DNA of 64,000 nt from Chitinophagales bacterium (GTDB taxonomy: Bacteria > Bacteroidota > Bacteroidia > Chitinophagales > LD1). This document shows positions 5,884-15,419 of the stretch, one piece after another. The notes beneath the pieces are model-generated. The model saw only the letters and a list, made by a program, of their open reading frames with translations, was not told the origin of the DNA and did no database searches. Location of the stretch: assembly GCA_026129525.1 (NCBI GenBank), contig JAHCHW010000003.1:270764-334763 (forward strand), written 5' to 3'. Positions within the stretch are counted from its first letter, which is position 1. Each line of letters starts with the position of its first letter. A program made the translations under genes and the position numbers.

Positions 5884-7601
5884 TTATTTTTAGGAAATTC
5901 AACAATAAAAACCGTTCCCTCTCCGGGAACGCTTTCAAAATTTATTTTTCCATCCAACAACTCAACATACCGTTGAACAATGTTTAAGCCTAAACCGGTA
6001 CCTTGTATATCGGCAGCATTTTTCGCTCTGAAAAATTTCGAAAAAAGATGCTTTTGCTCTTCGATGGGAATGCCAATACCGTTATCTTTTACTTTTATAG
6101 CAACGTTGTTTTTATCAATTTCGGTGTGAAGGTGAATAGCTTTCCCCTCGGGCGAGTACTTTACTGCGTTAGAAAGCAGGTTCATGAGCACGTTACGCAA
6201 AATTTTCTTGTCCTGATAAATTTCATCTTCTCCGCTATGGATGTGTTGCAGCGTTTGTCCCTGTTTTAAAATCCCTTTCATATCTTCTGCAATGTCTAAG
6301 CAAAACTGCTTTAGGTTTATGTTGTTGCACTCCACTTCAACTTTACCTTGTTCTAATTTATCAAGCGATAGAAAGTCATTAAGAATATCCGTAAGGTTTC
6401 GGATAGAAGACTTAATTCTGTTAATGTGCTTTGTTCGTTTTTCGAAATGCTCGGGGTCAACGTAACGTTCAACCAATGATATGCTCGATAAGATTGCACT
6501 TAAAGGAGTTCGAAATTCATGAGCCGCTGTGGACACAAAGCGCGATTTCATTTCGCTTAATTCTTTTTCTCTTTGCAACAGTTCAGCCAGCTCCAAAGTG
6601 CGTTCTCTCACTTTCTCTTCCAGTTCTTCATTCAGTTTCAGCAGTTGCTCTTCGGCTAACTTACGCTGAGTTATATCGGAGCGAATAGCGATATACTGGT
6701 AGGGCTTCCCTTTTTCGTCTAAAAAAGGAACTATGGTAGTATCTACCCAATACAATGTGCCGTCTTTGGCTTTGTTCCTAATCTCTCCTTTCCAGATTTT
6801 TCCGTTTGCTATGGTTGTCCATAAATTCCGGATAAACTCTTTAGAATGGTATGCTGAGTTTATAATACGGTGGTCTTGCCCCAACAATTCTTGGCGCGTG
6901 TATTTTGATATTTTACAAAAATTATCGTTCGCCCATTTAATTACTCCGGTTTGATCCGTAATAGCAACAATACTCGATTCGTCTAACGCAAACTTATAAT
7001 CGGCAATTGCTTTTGTAACTTCTTGTAATTGACTGGAACGTTGAATTACTTTTTGTTCCAGTTCTTGGTTTAGTTTCTGAATTTCATGGGAACGGTTAAG
7101 AATTTCTGATTCCAATTCAAATGTGCGTGACTGCAAATCACTTGCTAACTTCCCTGTTTCCCTATACTCTTGTTGCAGCCGTATATATTCTGTTACATCC
7201 TCTGCACGATGTATAATATAGATTACTTCGTTATTATTGTTAAGCACAGGCTTATTCAACGGGCTCCAATAACGCACTTCAAAAACTCCATCTTCTCTTC
7301 GTATATCGTACTTTTGCACAGCCATCGAATGGGCTGTTTTGTTTTGCAAAACAAAATTGAGCGATAACTTTAAATTGGAAACTCCATCTGCTATAGCATC
7401 ATGCGGGTTATCGGGAAATACATCAAAAATATTTTTCCCGATTATTTCATCCCGCTTTGTCATGGTGTCATGCAGATACATGTCGGTTACGGCAACAATG
7501 GTAAAATCTGGAGAAAGCACTAAACAGGAGCCGGGTAACGACTCAAATATTATCTGAAATTTTACATCGCCAAAATCTGACTGGTGTGGGTTTACCGACA
7601 T
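5880..7601 (-). CDS. Soluble PAS-domain hybrid-free histidine kinase
   Basis: 573 residues without membrane segments, hence cytosolic. A PAS-like domain lies at about 12-140, a coiled coil at about 143-200, a second PAS with PAC end at about 200-315, another coiled coil to about 350, then HisKA with His361 (STAAHEFRTPLS). The ATPase has an N box near 468-485 (NVLMNLLSNAVKYS), a G1 box (VKDNGIGIP, about 504-512) and a G2 box (GTGLGLNIV, about 534-542). It heads an operon with two receiver-only regulators. The PAS domains could sense a small ligand or redox state; no cofactor-binding residue stands out. Confidence 0.93.
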   Translation of the reverse strand: MSVNPHQSDFGDVKFQIIFESLPGSCLVLSPDFTIVAVTDMYLHDTMTKRDEIIGKNIFDVFPDNPHDAIADGVSNLKLSLNFVLQNKTAHSMAVQKYDIRREDGVFEVRYWSPLNKPVLNNNNEVIYIIHRAEDVTEYIRLQQEYRETGKLASDLQSRTFELESEILNRSHEIQKLNQELEQKVIQRSSQLQEVTKAIADYKFALDESSIVAITDQTGVIKWANDNFCKISKYTRQELLGQDHRIINSAYHSKEFIRNLWTTIANGKIWKGEIRNKAKDGTLYWVDTTIVPFLDEKGKPYQYIAIRSDITQRKLAEEQLLKLNEELEEKVRERTLELAELLQREKELSEMKSRFVSTAAHEFRTPLSAILSSISLVERYVDPEHFEKRTKHINRIKSSIRNLTDILNDFLSLDKLEQGKVEVECNNINLKQFCLDIAEDMKGILKQGQTLQHIHSGEDEIYQDKKILRNVLMNLLSNAVKYSPEGKAIHLHTEIDKNNVAIKVKDNGIGIPIEEQKHLFSKFFRAKNAADIQGTGLGLNIVQRYVELLDGKINFESVPGEGTVFIVEFPKNN

Positions 7602-7635
7602 GTATAAATCTTGCAGCGCTGAAAAATAACTGCTA

Positions 7636-7663
7636 CATATTTACGATATATCGTTTTGACAAA
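7636..7663 (-). promoter_or_regulatory. Possible promoter of the kinase-receiver operon
   Basis: On the minus strand TTTG (7660-7663) and TAAATATG (7636-7643, one mismatch to TAnnTTTG) are 16 bases apart, a short but possible spacing. A perfect 12-base palindrome, ACGATATATCGT (7643-7654), lies between them and could be a regulator site. The rest of the 198-base gap holds nothing I recognise. Confidence 0.25.
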
Positions 7664-7799
7664 CAACTTTTTTCACAAAATAAATAGGACATTTAAATAT
7701 GAATAAATGTAGATGATTTTGTATTGCCCTCTTGATAGCATTAGTTAATACTTCACGCTCGTCTCCTCTATGTCAAAAAAAAACATTCTGATTATGGCC

Positions 7800-8372
7800 T
7801 TAAAGCGCTGCTGACGATACCTTTTTCAGAAAATTGTAAACTTTTTCCCACTCGCGGGTATCAAGTGCAATTACATTTTTCAGTTCGTGATGTTGTTCGG
7901 TAATTTCATCGGCACCTAAGCCTCTGCCATCGTTTAGCCAAATACATTTGCAGCGGAGGTTTTGCGCCAGTTTAACATCGGTAATACGGTCGCCAATTAC
8001 AAACGAGTTTGGCAAATCGTAATCGCCCTGCATGTATTTTGTAAGCATGCCTGTGCCGGGTTTTCGGGTTGGCAGGTTTTCGTGCGGGTACGATTTATCA
8101 ATATGTATATCGGCAAAGTGAATGCCCTCGTTGGCAAAAGTGCGAACAATAAAATCCTGCACTTCGTGAAAATCGCGCTCCGGAAAATCGGGTGTTCCTA
8201 AGCCATCCTGATTGGTAACCATCACTAACTCATAATCCAGTTCGCGGACAATTTTACCCAACCAATAAAACACTTGCGGATAAAAAACCAGTTTCTCAAA
8301 TGTTTCAATTTTAAAATCATCGGTTTCGAGAATCAGCGTGCCGTCACGATCAATAAACAATGCTTTTTTCAA
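7800..8372 (-). CDS. hisB: HisB N-terminal-type histidinol-phosphatase (HAD, stand-alone)
   Basis: 190-residue HAD phosphatase matching the N-terminal half of bifunctional HisB: ALFIDRDGTLI (Asp8 nucleophile, Asp10 acid/base), MVTNQDGLGT, the SYPHENLPTRKPGTGM segment, and VIGDRITDVKLA. In bifunctional HisB an imidazoleglycerol-phosphate dehydratase domain follows; here the frame stops after NFLKKVSSAAL. There is no continuation in other frames before the next gene and no other his gene nearby. It could supply histidinol-phosphatase activity alone, or act on a related sugar phosphate such as D-glycero-heptose bisphosphate (GmhB-like). Confidence 0.8.
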   Translation of the reverse strand: MKKALFIDRDGTLILETDDFKIETFEKLVFYPQVFYWLGKIVRELDYELVMVTNQDGLGTPDFPERDFHEVQDFIVRTFANEGIHFADIHIDKSYPHENLPTRKPGTGMLTKYMQGDYDLPNSFVIGDRITDVKLAQNLRCKCIWLNDGRGLGADEITEQHHELKNVIALDTREWEKVYNFLKKVSSAAL

Positions 8373-8389
8373 GATGGTGCTTTTAATTT

Positions 8390-10309
8390 TTATCGTACAA
8401 ATTTTTTAAGAGCAATACGGTTGTTGTATTCCGCTTTCAAAAAATAGACTCCGCGTGTAAGAGCAGATACATCCAACGTAATGGTTGCGGTATAATCGAA
8501 ATGTTGAAGGGAAACCACTTCGCCCAACGAATTAAGCACCGAAATTTTCACCTTATTACTTAAGAACATATCGCTAACCACATGCAGCACATTCTCTGCC
8601 GGATTAGGGAAGATGGCTATGGAAGTATTATCCGTTAGCCATTCAGCCGAGGTGGCAAGCACTGTAATGTTGTGCGTAATAGAAGCGGAGCAGCCTATTG
8701 TATTGGTGTATGTGTACGTAACGGTGTGTGTGCCTTCGCCTACAGAATCGGGAAAGAAAATATTGCCATACACACCTGCTCCGCTGTAAACACCACCGCT
8801 TGGTTGAGCTACTAAAAGCACCGCATGTGTGTTTAGATAAATAGTGTCTGTAACGTTTGCCCAAACAAGTGGTGGAACCGAATCAACCGTAAAATACAAC
8901 GAAACAACACTGTCGCAGCCAACTGCATTGCTCAATGTATCATAATAAATTCCGGTGTTCGTAAGCAGTTGTCCGTTGAAATTGTAACTGCTACCCGGGC
9001 AAACTTTAACGGTGTAGCTGTATGCGGAAGGCTGTTTTAAATCAAGCTGAAGTGTAACTATGCTGTCGCAGCCGTTTGCGTTTTGCAGCGTGTCCCTGTA
9101 AACTCCGCTTTGTGTAATAGAATGTCCGTTGAAAGAATATTCGGTGCCGCAAGTGGCAACATTTAAGTTGGCAGAAGAAGTATCGGCAACAGTAAGTTGC
9201 AGCGTAACTATGCTGTCGCAGCCATATGAATTGATGTGATTGGCATAATAAACTCCCTGTGCTGTTAACTGCGAGCCGTTAAACGAAAAAGTTTTCCCTT
9301 TACAAATAGTTTCATTTAGTGAGCTTCCCGAAACTCCGAAACAGTTTGTATAAAGCGAACAAATTTGTGCAGCTGAAGTGAGCGGATAGCCCTGCACGAA
9401 TACCGATGCCAAACTCAACAACATTTTACTGCGAATGGTTCCTGCATTACCACCGTATGCGTTCAAAAACTTTGTGTTACTCCAAGGGTCTTCACCTGCA
9501 TAGCCGGGGTAGTAAGCGCCCAGATCGGTAACCAAGGACGCATTTGGTTCGCCAATGTTTACGGGCTTTACATTTTTGCGCGATTGTGTGCCATTGCAAC
9601 CGGGGTCGCAAATGAAAGAGGAATTGCATCCGCTTATGGTGAGATAACCACCATGCTTATTGGGCGAGTTGTAAATGGTATCGGGCACAACTGATGAATA
9701 CGGCTGTGTTTCGATATGCTCGCAAAGTGTACCCGCATGTGAAACGGTTTGAATGGTTCCGCCTTTCCAGTGTTGCATTGCGGTATCGTACATCCAACCC
9801 GCTAACGAATCGGGACCAATGTATTTGAGTGAATAGTTAAACCCCTCTACATCGGCAGTATGCCCCAGCATTCCGCAATCTTTGCCATAAAGCAAGGCGG
9901 CATTCACTTTAACCATAGGCTCGTACCAAATTAAACCGGTTACCAAGCCCTTTGCTGGTACAAGTGCTATCGGGTGAATTTTTAAAGAGTCGGGATTGGT
10001 GCTAAAAGTGTATTGCTGCGGTAAAGGATAAATACGGTTAACCACTAAGTTGCTGTCGCCACTGCCGTCAACAGCAGGGCCGGGGCAGTTATCGTTGCTG
10101 AACTGAATAAATGCGGGCGTAAAATATTGCAGTAATTTTTCCTCCAGCAAATCATCCATGCCGTCAAGGTCGTTGTCGGTAATAGTGGGAATGGTAACTG
10201 TTTGCGTTCCTCCGCAGCGGGATAGTACGGTTACCTGTTGCTGCGCAGTTACATTCAACAAAATGATTGCGAAAAAAAACAGAGCAGAAAAACGGATGGT
10301 GTTTTTCAT
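8390..10309 (-). CDS. T9SS-secreted protein with three Cys-containing repeats
   Basis: 639 residues. A signal peptide (MKNTIRFSALFFFAIILLNVTAQ) is followed by an acidic calcium-binding-like stretch (DNDLDGMDD). A globular part at about 60-310, with HAGTLCEHIE and NKHGGYLT, recalls Vps62/NPP1-like domains, though weakly. Three repeats of about 48 residues follow (core YxFNGxxL, then GCDSIVTLxL). The C-terminus is a type A T9SS sorting domain: IFPNPAENVLHV at the start, GVYFLKA and a basic end. Secretion through T9SS with cleavage of the sorting domain is expected from family knowledge. pdxA ends 11 bases upstream. Confidence 0.85.
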   Translation of the reverse strand: MKNTIRFSALFFFAIILLNVTAQQQVTVLSRCGGTQTVTIPTITDNDLDGMDDLLEEKLLQYFTPAFIQFSNDNCPGPAVDGSGDSNLVVNRIYPLPQQYTFSTNPDSLKIHPIALVPAKGLVTGLIWYEPMVKVNAALLYGKDCGMLGHTADVEGFNYSLKYIGPDSLAGWMYDTAMQHWKGGTIQTVSHAGTLCEHIETQPYSSVVPDTIYNSPNKHGGYLTISGCNSSFICDPGCNGTQSRKNVKPVNIGEPNASLVTDLGAYYPGYAGEDPWSNTKFLNAYGGNAGTIRSKMLLSLASVFVQGYPLTSAAQICSLYTNCFGVSGSSLNETICKGKTFSFNGSQLTAQGVYYANHINSYGCDSIVTLQLTVADTSSANLNVATCGTEYSFNGHSITQSGVYRDTLQNANGCDSIVTLQLDLKQPSAYSYTVKVCPGSSYNFNGQLLTNTGIYYDTLSNAVGCDSVVSLYFTVDSVPPLVWANVTDTIYLNTHAVLLVAQPSGGVYSGAGVYGNIFFPDSVGEGTHTVTYTYTNTIGCSASITHNITVLATSAEWLTDNTSIAIFPNPAENVLHVVSDMFLSNKVKISVLNSLGEVVSLQHFDYTATITLDVSALTRGVYFLKAEYNNRIALKKFVR

Positions 10310-10319
10310 TACATGCAGT

Positions 10320-11372
10320 TTACTCTTTATCCAGCCTAACCTTTTCTACCGGATTCGAAATCATTTCACGAAAAGTTTCGCGGTTTTTTAAAATTTCTAT
10401 GCCCGTAAAAATGGCGTTACGCAGCGAATCGGGCGAGGCAATGTTTTTGCCGGTAATGTCGTAGCCGGTACCATGGTCGGGCGAGGTGCGAACTACCCGA
10501 ATGCCTGCCGTAAAGTTTACGCCTGTGCCGAACGAAAGTGTTTTAAACGGTACTAATCCCTGGTCGTGATACATGGCAAGCACTGCATCGAATTTGCGAT
10601 ACTGATGCGCCCCAAAAAATCCATCGGCAGGAAAAGGACCTAAGGCTAAAATACCCTTCTCTTTAGCACGGTTAACTGCCGGAGCAATAATATCCTTCTC
10701 TTCTTTTCCCAACAAAGTATTATCGCCTGCATGAGGGTTTAAGCCAAGCACAGCAATGCGCGGTTTATGAATCAAAAAATCCTGTTTTAATGTTTGATTC
10801 AGGATTTCAATTTTTTGAAGAATGAGGTTAATATCAATTTTCCCCGTTACTTCTTTCAGCGAAATATGATTGGTAACCAAGCCAACACGCAGGGTGTCAT
10901 CCACCAGCAACATCATAGAAGTTTCGCTTCCGGCTTCTTTGGCAATGTATTCGGTTTGCCCCGTAAAATCGGGGTGATGTTCGTTGATGGTACTTTTGTT
11001 GACAGGACCGGTAACCAGCACATCAATTTTTCCGGCAGTTAAATCTTTAATAGCACGGTTCAGGCAAATCATGGCGCGTGCGCCCGCTTCTGATTCGGCA
11101 ATGCCCATTTGAATACGCACCTGTTCGCTCCAGCAATTAATAATGTTCGGAATTTTCGGATTCAGTTTTTCTGTATCGTCCACTTCCTGCATGTTGAAGT
11201 TTTGTACCTTCAATGCTTTGGCATAGTAGGAGATGATATTTTTTTGCCCATATACTACTACCGTGCAGAATTTGAAAATACGCTCGTCTTCAAGTGTTTT
11301 AATAATTACTTCGGGGCCTATGCCGTTGTAATCGCCTATGGTAATGCCTACTTTAATTCGTTTGTTTTCCAT
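10320..11372 (-). CDS. pdxA: 4-hydroxythreonine-4-phosphate dehydrogenase
   Basis: 350 residues, the normal length for PdxA. It oxidises 4-phospho-hydroxy-threonine with NAD in DXP-dependent pyridoxal-phosphate synthesis, in the cytosol. Visible signatures are GITIGDYNGIGPEV, VTGPVNKSTI, the metal ligand region HHPDFTGQTE, LGLNPHAGD, and MYHDQGLVPFK with the active-site His, plus RTSPDHGTGYDI near the end. All expected metal His residues are present. The T9SS cargo gene follows 11 bases later, an unrelated neighbour in function. Confidence 0.96.
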   Translation of the reverse strand: MENKRIKVGITIGDYNGIGPEVIIKTLEDERIFKFCTVVVYGQKNIISYYAKALKVQNFNMQEVDDTEKLNPKIPNIINCWSEQVRIQMGIAESEAGARAMICLNRAIKDLTAGKIDVLVTGPVNKSTINEHHPDFTGQTEYIAKEAGSETSMMLLVDDTLRVGLVTNHISLKEVTGKIDINLILQKIEILNQTLKQDFLIHKPRIAVLGLNPHAGDNTLLGKEEKDIIAPAVNRAKEKGILALGPFPADGFFGAHQYRKFDAVLAMYHDQGLVPFKTLSFGTGVNFTAGIRVVRTSPDHGTGYDITGKNIASPDSLRNAIFTGIEILKNRETFREMISNPVEKVRLDKE

Positions 11373-11438
11373 GTTATCGGTTGCAGGTTGTCAGTTGCCG
11401 GGTAAGGCGATAAACTGTTACCCCAAATCAATTGCTTT

Positions 11439-12872
11439 TCAATAATTCTTTAAAAAATCAACTACTAAGCGAACGCCCACAGCGGTTCCGTATTTGCCGC
11501 GGTAGCCGTCTTCTGCCATTAGATATGCCGGACCGGCAATATCGAAATGCAGCCACGGGTACGAAACAAAGTGTTCGAGAAATTTTCCGGCTGTAATGGC
11601 ACCGGCTTCGGCACCGCCAATGTTTTTAATGTCGGCAATATCGCTTTTTATCATTTCGCCATACTCATCCCAAAGGGGAAACTCCACAATGCGCTCGTAG
11701 GTATTTTCGCTGCTGCGAACCATTGCTTTTTTTACTGCGTCAGAAGCAGTGCCCATATATACGGCAGCTTTGCTTCCAATGGCGGCTTTGGCAGCACCGG
11801 TAAGCGTAGCAAAATCAAGCACCAATTCAGGTTCGTATTGTTTGGCGTAGTGCAAAGCATCGGCAAGTATCATTCTTCCTTCGGCATCGGCATTCAGCAT
11901 TTCAACATTCAGCCCGCTCATCATTTCTACAACATCACCCGGCACATAGGCGTTCATGCCGGGGCGGTTGTCGGTGGCAGGAATTAAGCCTACTATGTGA
12001 ACGGGAAGTTTAAGTTGTGCTACGGCTGCAAAAATTCCGGCAACGGCAGCAGCTCCGCCCATGTCACACTTCATCATGTCCATGCCATTGGGGGTAGGTT
12101 TAAGGCTTAAACCTCCTGTATCGTACACTACTCCTTTACCCACCAGCACAATCGGCTTTTTATTTTTCTTTCTCGAAGGTTTGTATTCAAGAATGGTAAA
12201 AGTTGGCGGGTCAACACTTCCTTTGTTTACTGCCAATAAGCCACCCATTTTCAATGCTTCAATTTTCTTTTTGTCGAATACCTGCACCGAAAAACCGTAG
12301 CGCTTTCCGGCTTCGGAAATCTCTTTGCTTAGTTGCGTAGCTGTGAGGAACGAAAGCGGCTCGTTAACCAACGTGCGTGAAAAGAAATTGGCTTCGGTAA
12401 GTTTCTGAATCTCGTCCAATGCTTTTTTATCGGCACTGCGGGCATCAACCTGCAACGTTGCAAGCGATTTTTCGGTTTTGTCTTTGGTTTTGTATTTCAG
12501 GAAATCGTAGTTGCTCAGCGCAATGCCTTCGATAAACGCCAATGTGGCTTTGGGCTTGCGCGCCACACTGTAAACAGAGGCTTCGTTTACTTTCAGCGAA
12601 TTGAAAAAACGGTTAATGCCGAAACCTGCTTTGCGGGCTGCTTCAAGCGTTTTGAATTCTTCTTTCGATGAGTCAATTTTTACAATGCTCAGAGTTTTGC
12701 CTTCGTACTGCTGACGGTAAACGTGATTTACTTTATCGTTGAAAAAACGTTGGGCATCGTCTAACACAGCCTTCGAAATGCCGAGGGAGGAGAGCTTGGT
12801 TTTTTCGTCAATCAATATGGCGGTATGGTCAAAGGCAGTATAATCTTTACAAGAACTTAACAGTAACGGCAT
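11439..12872 (-). CDS. Leucyl aminopeptidase family protein (M17)
   Basis: 477-residue M17 metallo-aminopeptidase that removes N-terminal residues from peptides in the cytosol. The C-terminal catalytic half carries VGKGVVYDTGGLSLKP (active-site Lys and metal Asp), MKCDMGGAAAV, and the signature NADAEGRMILADAL with metal-binding Asp and Glu and the catalytic Arg. The N-terminal domain (about 1-170) is the variable M17 N-domain. The first residues MPLLLSSC resemble a lipobox but are too short for a signal peptide. No neighbour suggests a special role. Confidence 0.93.
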   Translation of the reverse strand: MPLLLSSCKDYTAFDHTAILIDEKTKLSSLGISKAVLDDAQRFFNDKVNHVYRQQYEGKTLSIVKIDSSKEEFKTLEAARKAGFGINRFFNSLKVNEASVYSVARKPKATLAFIEGIALSNYDFLKYKTKDKTEKSLATLQVDARSADKKALDEIQKLTEANFFSRTLVNEPLSFLTATQLSKEISEAGKRYGFSVQVFDKKKIEALKMGGLLAVNKGSVDPPTFTILEYKPSRKKNKKPIVLVGKGVVYDTGGLSLKPTPNGMDMMKCDMGGAAAVAGIFAAVAQLKLPVHIVGLIPATDNRPGMNAYVPGDVVEMMSGLNVEMLNADAEGRMILADALHYAKQYEPELVLDFATLTGAAKAAIGSKAAVYMGTASDAVKKAMVRSSENTYERIVEFPLWDEYGEMIKSDIADIKNIGGAEAGAITAGKFLEHFVSYPWLHFDIAGPAYLMAEDGYRGKYGTAVGVRLVVDFLKNY

Positions 12873-12944
12873 AAGTATAATTTTAAGGGGAGCTAAAATA
12901 AGCGAGTTGCGGTGTTTTGCGGGAAAAAATTAAGGGCACAAACA

Positions 12945-12970
12945 CAAGAGGAGCCTTTCGGCTCCTCTTG
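12945..12970 (-). terminator. Rho-independent terminator after the M43 protease gene
   Basis: Perfect 11-base stem CAAGAGGAGCC/GGCTCCTCTTG with a 4-base loop, lying 24 bases beyond the stop of the minus-strand protease gene. On that strand a T-rich stretch (TGTTTGTG) follows. The strongest hairpin I saw between genes in this window. Confidence 0.85.
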
Positions 12971-12993
12971 CAAAAACTATGACGACAGAGCGT

Positions 12994-15111
12994 TTATTGG
13001 ATAATCAGTTTTTTACGGCTTACCGAATTTCCGGCTTTTACATTTACAAGGTAAACGCCTTTAGCAAGCGATGAGGTAGTTACATCGGTGCGGGTAATGC
13101 CGTCCTCCATACTGCCTTGAAAAATGCGGAGCACTTCTTTACCTGTCATATCGCTGATGCCTATGCTTACATCGGTAGTTTCGGCAAGATTCAGTTCAAT
13201 AGAAACCTTATCGGAAGCAGGGTTAGGAAACACCGACACCGCATTAAGTTGAGCGGGTTCCTCCACACCCGAAATAAGCATGTTGCCGATGTTAATGTCA
13301 TCAATATAAAAGTTGTTGCCTTTTACCGCGCTGAACACCTGAAACTTAAAGCGCACATTGGGTTGTTTCCAGTTACTTGGCAGGGTAATGTCAACATAGC
13401 GCCAAAAAGCCTGCTCTTGTGTAGGAATAAAGTAACCTTCCTGCAAACCGGCATTTACAAAATTGCTGCCGCCACGCTTATAAACACTTATCCAGTTGGT
13501 AGTGCCGCAATTGCTGGTAACCAGTACTGAAATAGAATCGGCAAGATTACTGAAGTTACTGTTCCACGAAGCAAGTGAATAGTAGAACGACAACTTAAGG
13601 TCGGCATTGGCAAGCCCGCTAAGGTCGAAACCCGGAGAAATGAGTTCGTCAATGTCGCGGTCGGCATGTGATTGGTAGTTGTTCAATTGTGCACAGGCAT
13701 TGCCCCAGTGCGAAGCAAAATCAACGCGCTTAAAGTAGGTTTCGTTGCCATCGTAGTTCATGTATGTCCATCCGAATTCGTTAAACACATTGGGATCTTC
13801 AAAGTCTTCGTGGTAAGGTGCCACAAACGAAGCCACATCGCTGGCAACAAACACCATAAAGGTATCAACCGCAGTGCTTGTTCCCTGCGCGTTGCTAACG
13901 GTAAGTTTTACGGGTTGCCATCCGGGCGTTTGAAATGTAACGGTAGGGTTTTTATCAATGGAGTAGGCGGGCACACCATTCGGAAACTCCCAGTAGTAAT
14001 CGGTTATCTCACCATTGTACGAAGCATCTAACAATGTTACAGGTTTGCCGAGACATACATAACGTTTGTTAGCGCTGAAAGCAGCTTTAGGAGCACAGGG
14101 AGTAGGTGTGCCATCGGTTCCCGTTGCAGCAAGATTAGCGGCAGTGTGTAAATTGTTTCTATCCGCTTTATCGGAGTTAAGCGCTGCCTGCATGCGCTGT
14201 GCCTGCCCTTCGGTAAACATACGCGTACAATACGAGTAGTCCATGTGGTTTTGCACATTTTCGATCACTTGCGGGTTGCAGTATTTCAAATTTAAATTGC
14301 AGGATGTAGAGCCGCGTGTAACAGGAGTATCGTCCACATCATCATCGCCACAGGCAACGCCCGGCTGGTTGGTATCGCCCCAAACATGTTTGAGGTTAAG
14401 GTAATGCCCTATTTCGTGCGAAAGAGCGCGGGCTTTGCCGTTGGTATAGTTGCTGTTGCCTATACTGCCTATGTAATCAGCCAAAATGATTACACCATCG
14501 CGGGCAGGAACGCTGTAAACCGCTTCCATAGAACCCGGGTAATACGAATAGCCTGCTGCTCCGCTTCGCATGTTGCGAACCACCCAAACATTGAGATATT
14601 TTTCGCGGGGCCAGCCGTTGAGTTTGGAGTAATCGTTCCCAACATACGTTTGCGAAGAATGGATGCGCTCAATACCGTTGGTGCAGTTGCCCCATGGGTC
14701 AATATTGGCTAATCGAAATTCTATTTGTGCATCACCGATAATAGGCCTGAATATCGGTATTACTAAACTTGTATCGGGGTTGCGTTTATTGAAATCTTCG
14801 TTGATGATTCGTACCTGATCTATTACCTGAGCATCGGAAATGTTTTCGGGGCCACCTTGATGGATTATGTGAAACACAATGGGAATAACATAAGGCCCCG
14901 AGCGGCTGTTCTGTCCGTTGCGTTGTTCTTCAATAAAACTTTTAGTAAACGCTTCCAAATCCGCTTCGTGCTGCAACATTTCAGGAAACTCTTGCAGCAA
15001 TTGCTGGCGGGCAGCATCGCTTCCGCAAAAATGAGTGCCTTGCGAAAGGACTGTAAACGAAAATGTGTTGCACAACAAAAAACAGAGGGCAACCGGGTAA
15101 AATGATTTCAT
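12994..15111 (-). CDS. Secreted M43-family metalloprotease with T9SS sorting domain
   Basis: 705 residues with a signal peptide (ends near SFTVLSQG). The pappalysin-type (M43) catalytic domain at about 60-310 has the zinc site HEIGHYLNLKHVWGD (His232, Glu233, His236, His242). The Gly of the usual HExxHxxGxxH is Asn239, a variant I associate with Bacteroidota M43 proteins. Cys-rich DDVDDTP follows. A PKD-like domain (about 345-425), a jelly-roll/MAM-like domain (about 430-610) and a type A T9SS sorting domain (SVFPNPASDKVSIEL onward) complete the chain. Extracellular protein degradation is the likely role. Confidence 0.92.
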   Translation of the reverse strand: MKSFYPVALCFLLCNTFSFTVLSQGTHFCGSDAARQQLLQEFPEMLQHEADLEAFTKSFIEEQRNGQNSRSGPYVIPIVFHIIHQGGPENISDAQVIDQVRIINEDFNKRNPDTSLVIPIFRPIIGDAQIEFRLANIDPWGNCTNGIERIHSSQTYVGNDYSKLNGWPREKYLNVWVVRNMRSGAAGYSYYPGSMEAVYSVPARDGVIILADYIGSIGNSNYTNGKARALSHEIGHYLNLKHVWGDTNQPGVACGDDDVDDTPVTRGSTSCNLNLKYCNPQVIENVQNHMDYSYCTRMFTEGQAQRMQAALNSDKADRNNLHTAANLAATGTDGTPTPCAPKAAFSANKRYVCLGKPVTLLDASYNGEITDYYWEFPNGVPAYSIDKNPTVTFQTPGWQPVKLTVSNAQGTSTAVDTFMVFVASDVASFVAPYHEDFEDPNVFNEFGWTYMNYDGNETYFKRVDFASHWGNACAQLNNYQSHADRDIDELISPGFDLSGLANADLKLSFYYSLASWNSNFSNLADSISVLVTSNCGTTNWISVYKRGGSNFVNAGLQEGYFIPTQEQAFWRYVDITLPSNWKQPNVRFKFQVFSAVKGNNFYIDDINIGNMLISGVEEPAQLNAVSVFPNPASDKVSIELNLAETTDVSIGISDMTGKEVLRIFQGSMEDGITRTDVTTSSLAKGVYLVNVKAGNSVSRKKLIIQ

Positions 15112-15243
15112 GTGTTATTCAAATTTTAAGTAAATGAAAACAATACTTGCCTAACCAAATAGTGGAGGACGCAATTTTTACAATAGTATGACAAATGGGT
15201 GGGTAGCAGTGGTAGGTGGTAAGCAAGGTCTATTTTAAGAAGG

Positions 15244-15402
15244 TACTGTTTTCCGGATGTGTTCTCCGGCACTCCGGTTGATAAGCTCGGCCCCGATTAG
15301 GATTCTCTCCTCGGCTTTAACGGCACCAACCGCTACCTGATGGTGCAAAGCATAGACAGCGAGTACGGGCACTACAAGTTTACCTTTACCCATTTGCAGT
15401 AA
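15244..15402 (+). pseudogene. C-terminal fragment of an unidentified gene with in-frame stop
   Basis: Plus-strand frame reading CFPDVFSGTPVDKLGPD, then TAG, then DSLLGFNGTNRYLMVQSI and on to FTFTHLQ and a TAA at 15400-15402. Amino-acid content looks like real protein, but the frame is broken and has no start. Family not recognised. Confidence 0.35.
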
Positions 15403-15419
15403 TAGAGCTAACATACGGT

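Noticed and set aside
12849..12872. Lipobox-like MPLLLSSC at the start of the leucyl aminopeptidase
   Set aside because: Too short for a type II signal (no basic start, seven residues before Cys); M17 enzymes are cytosolic.
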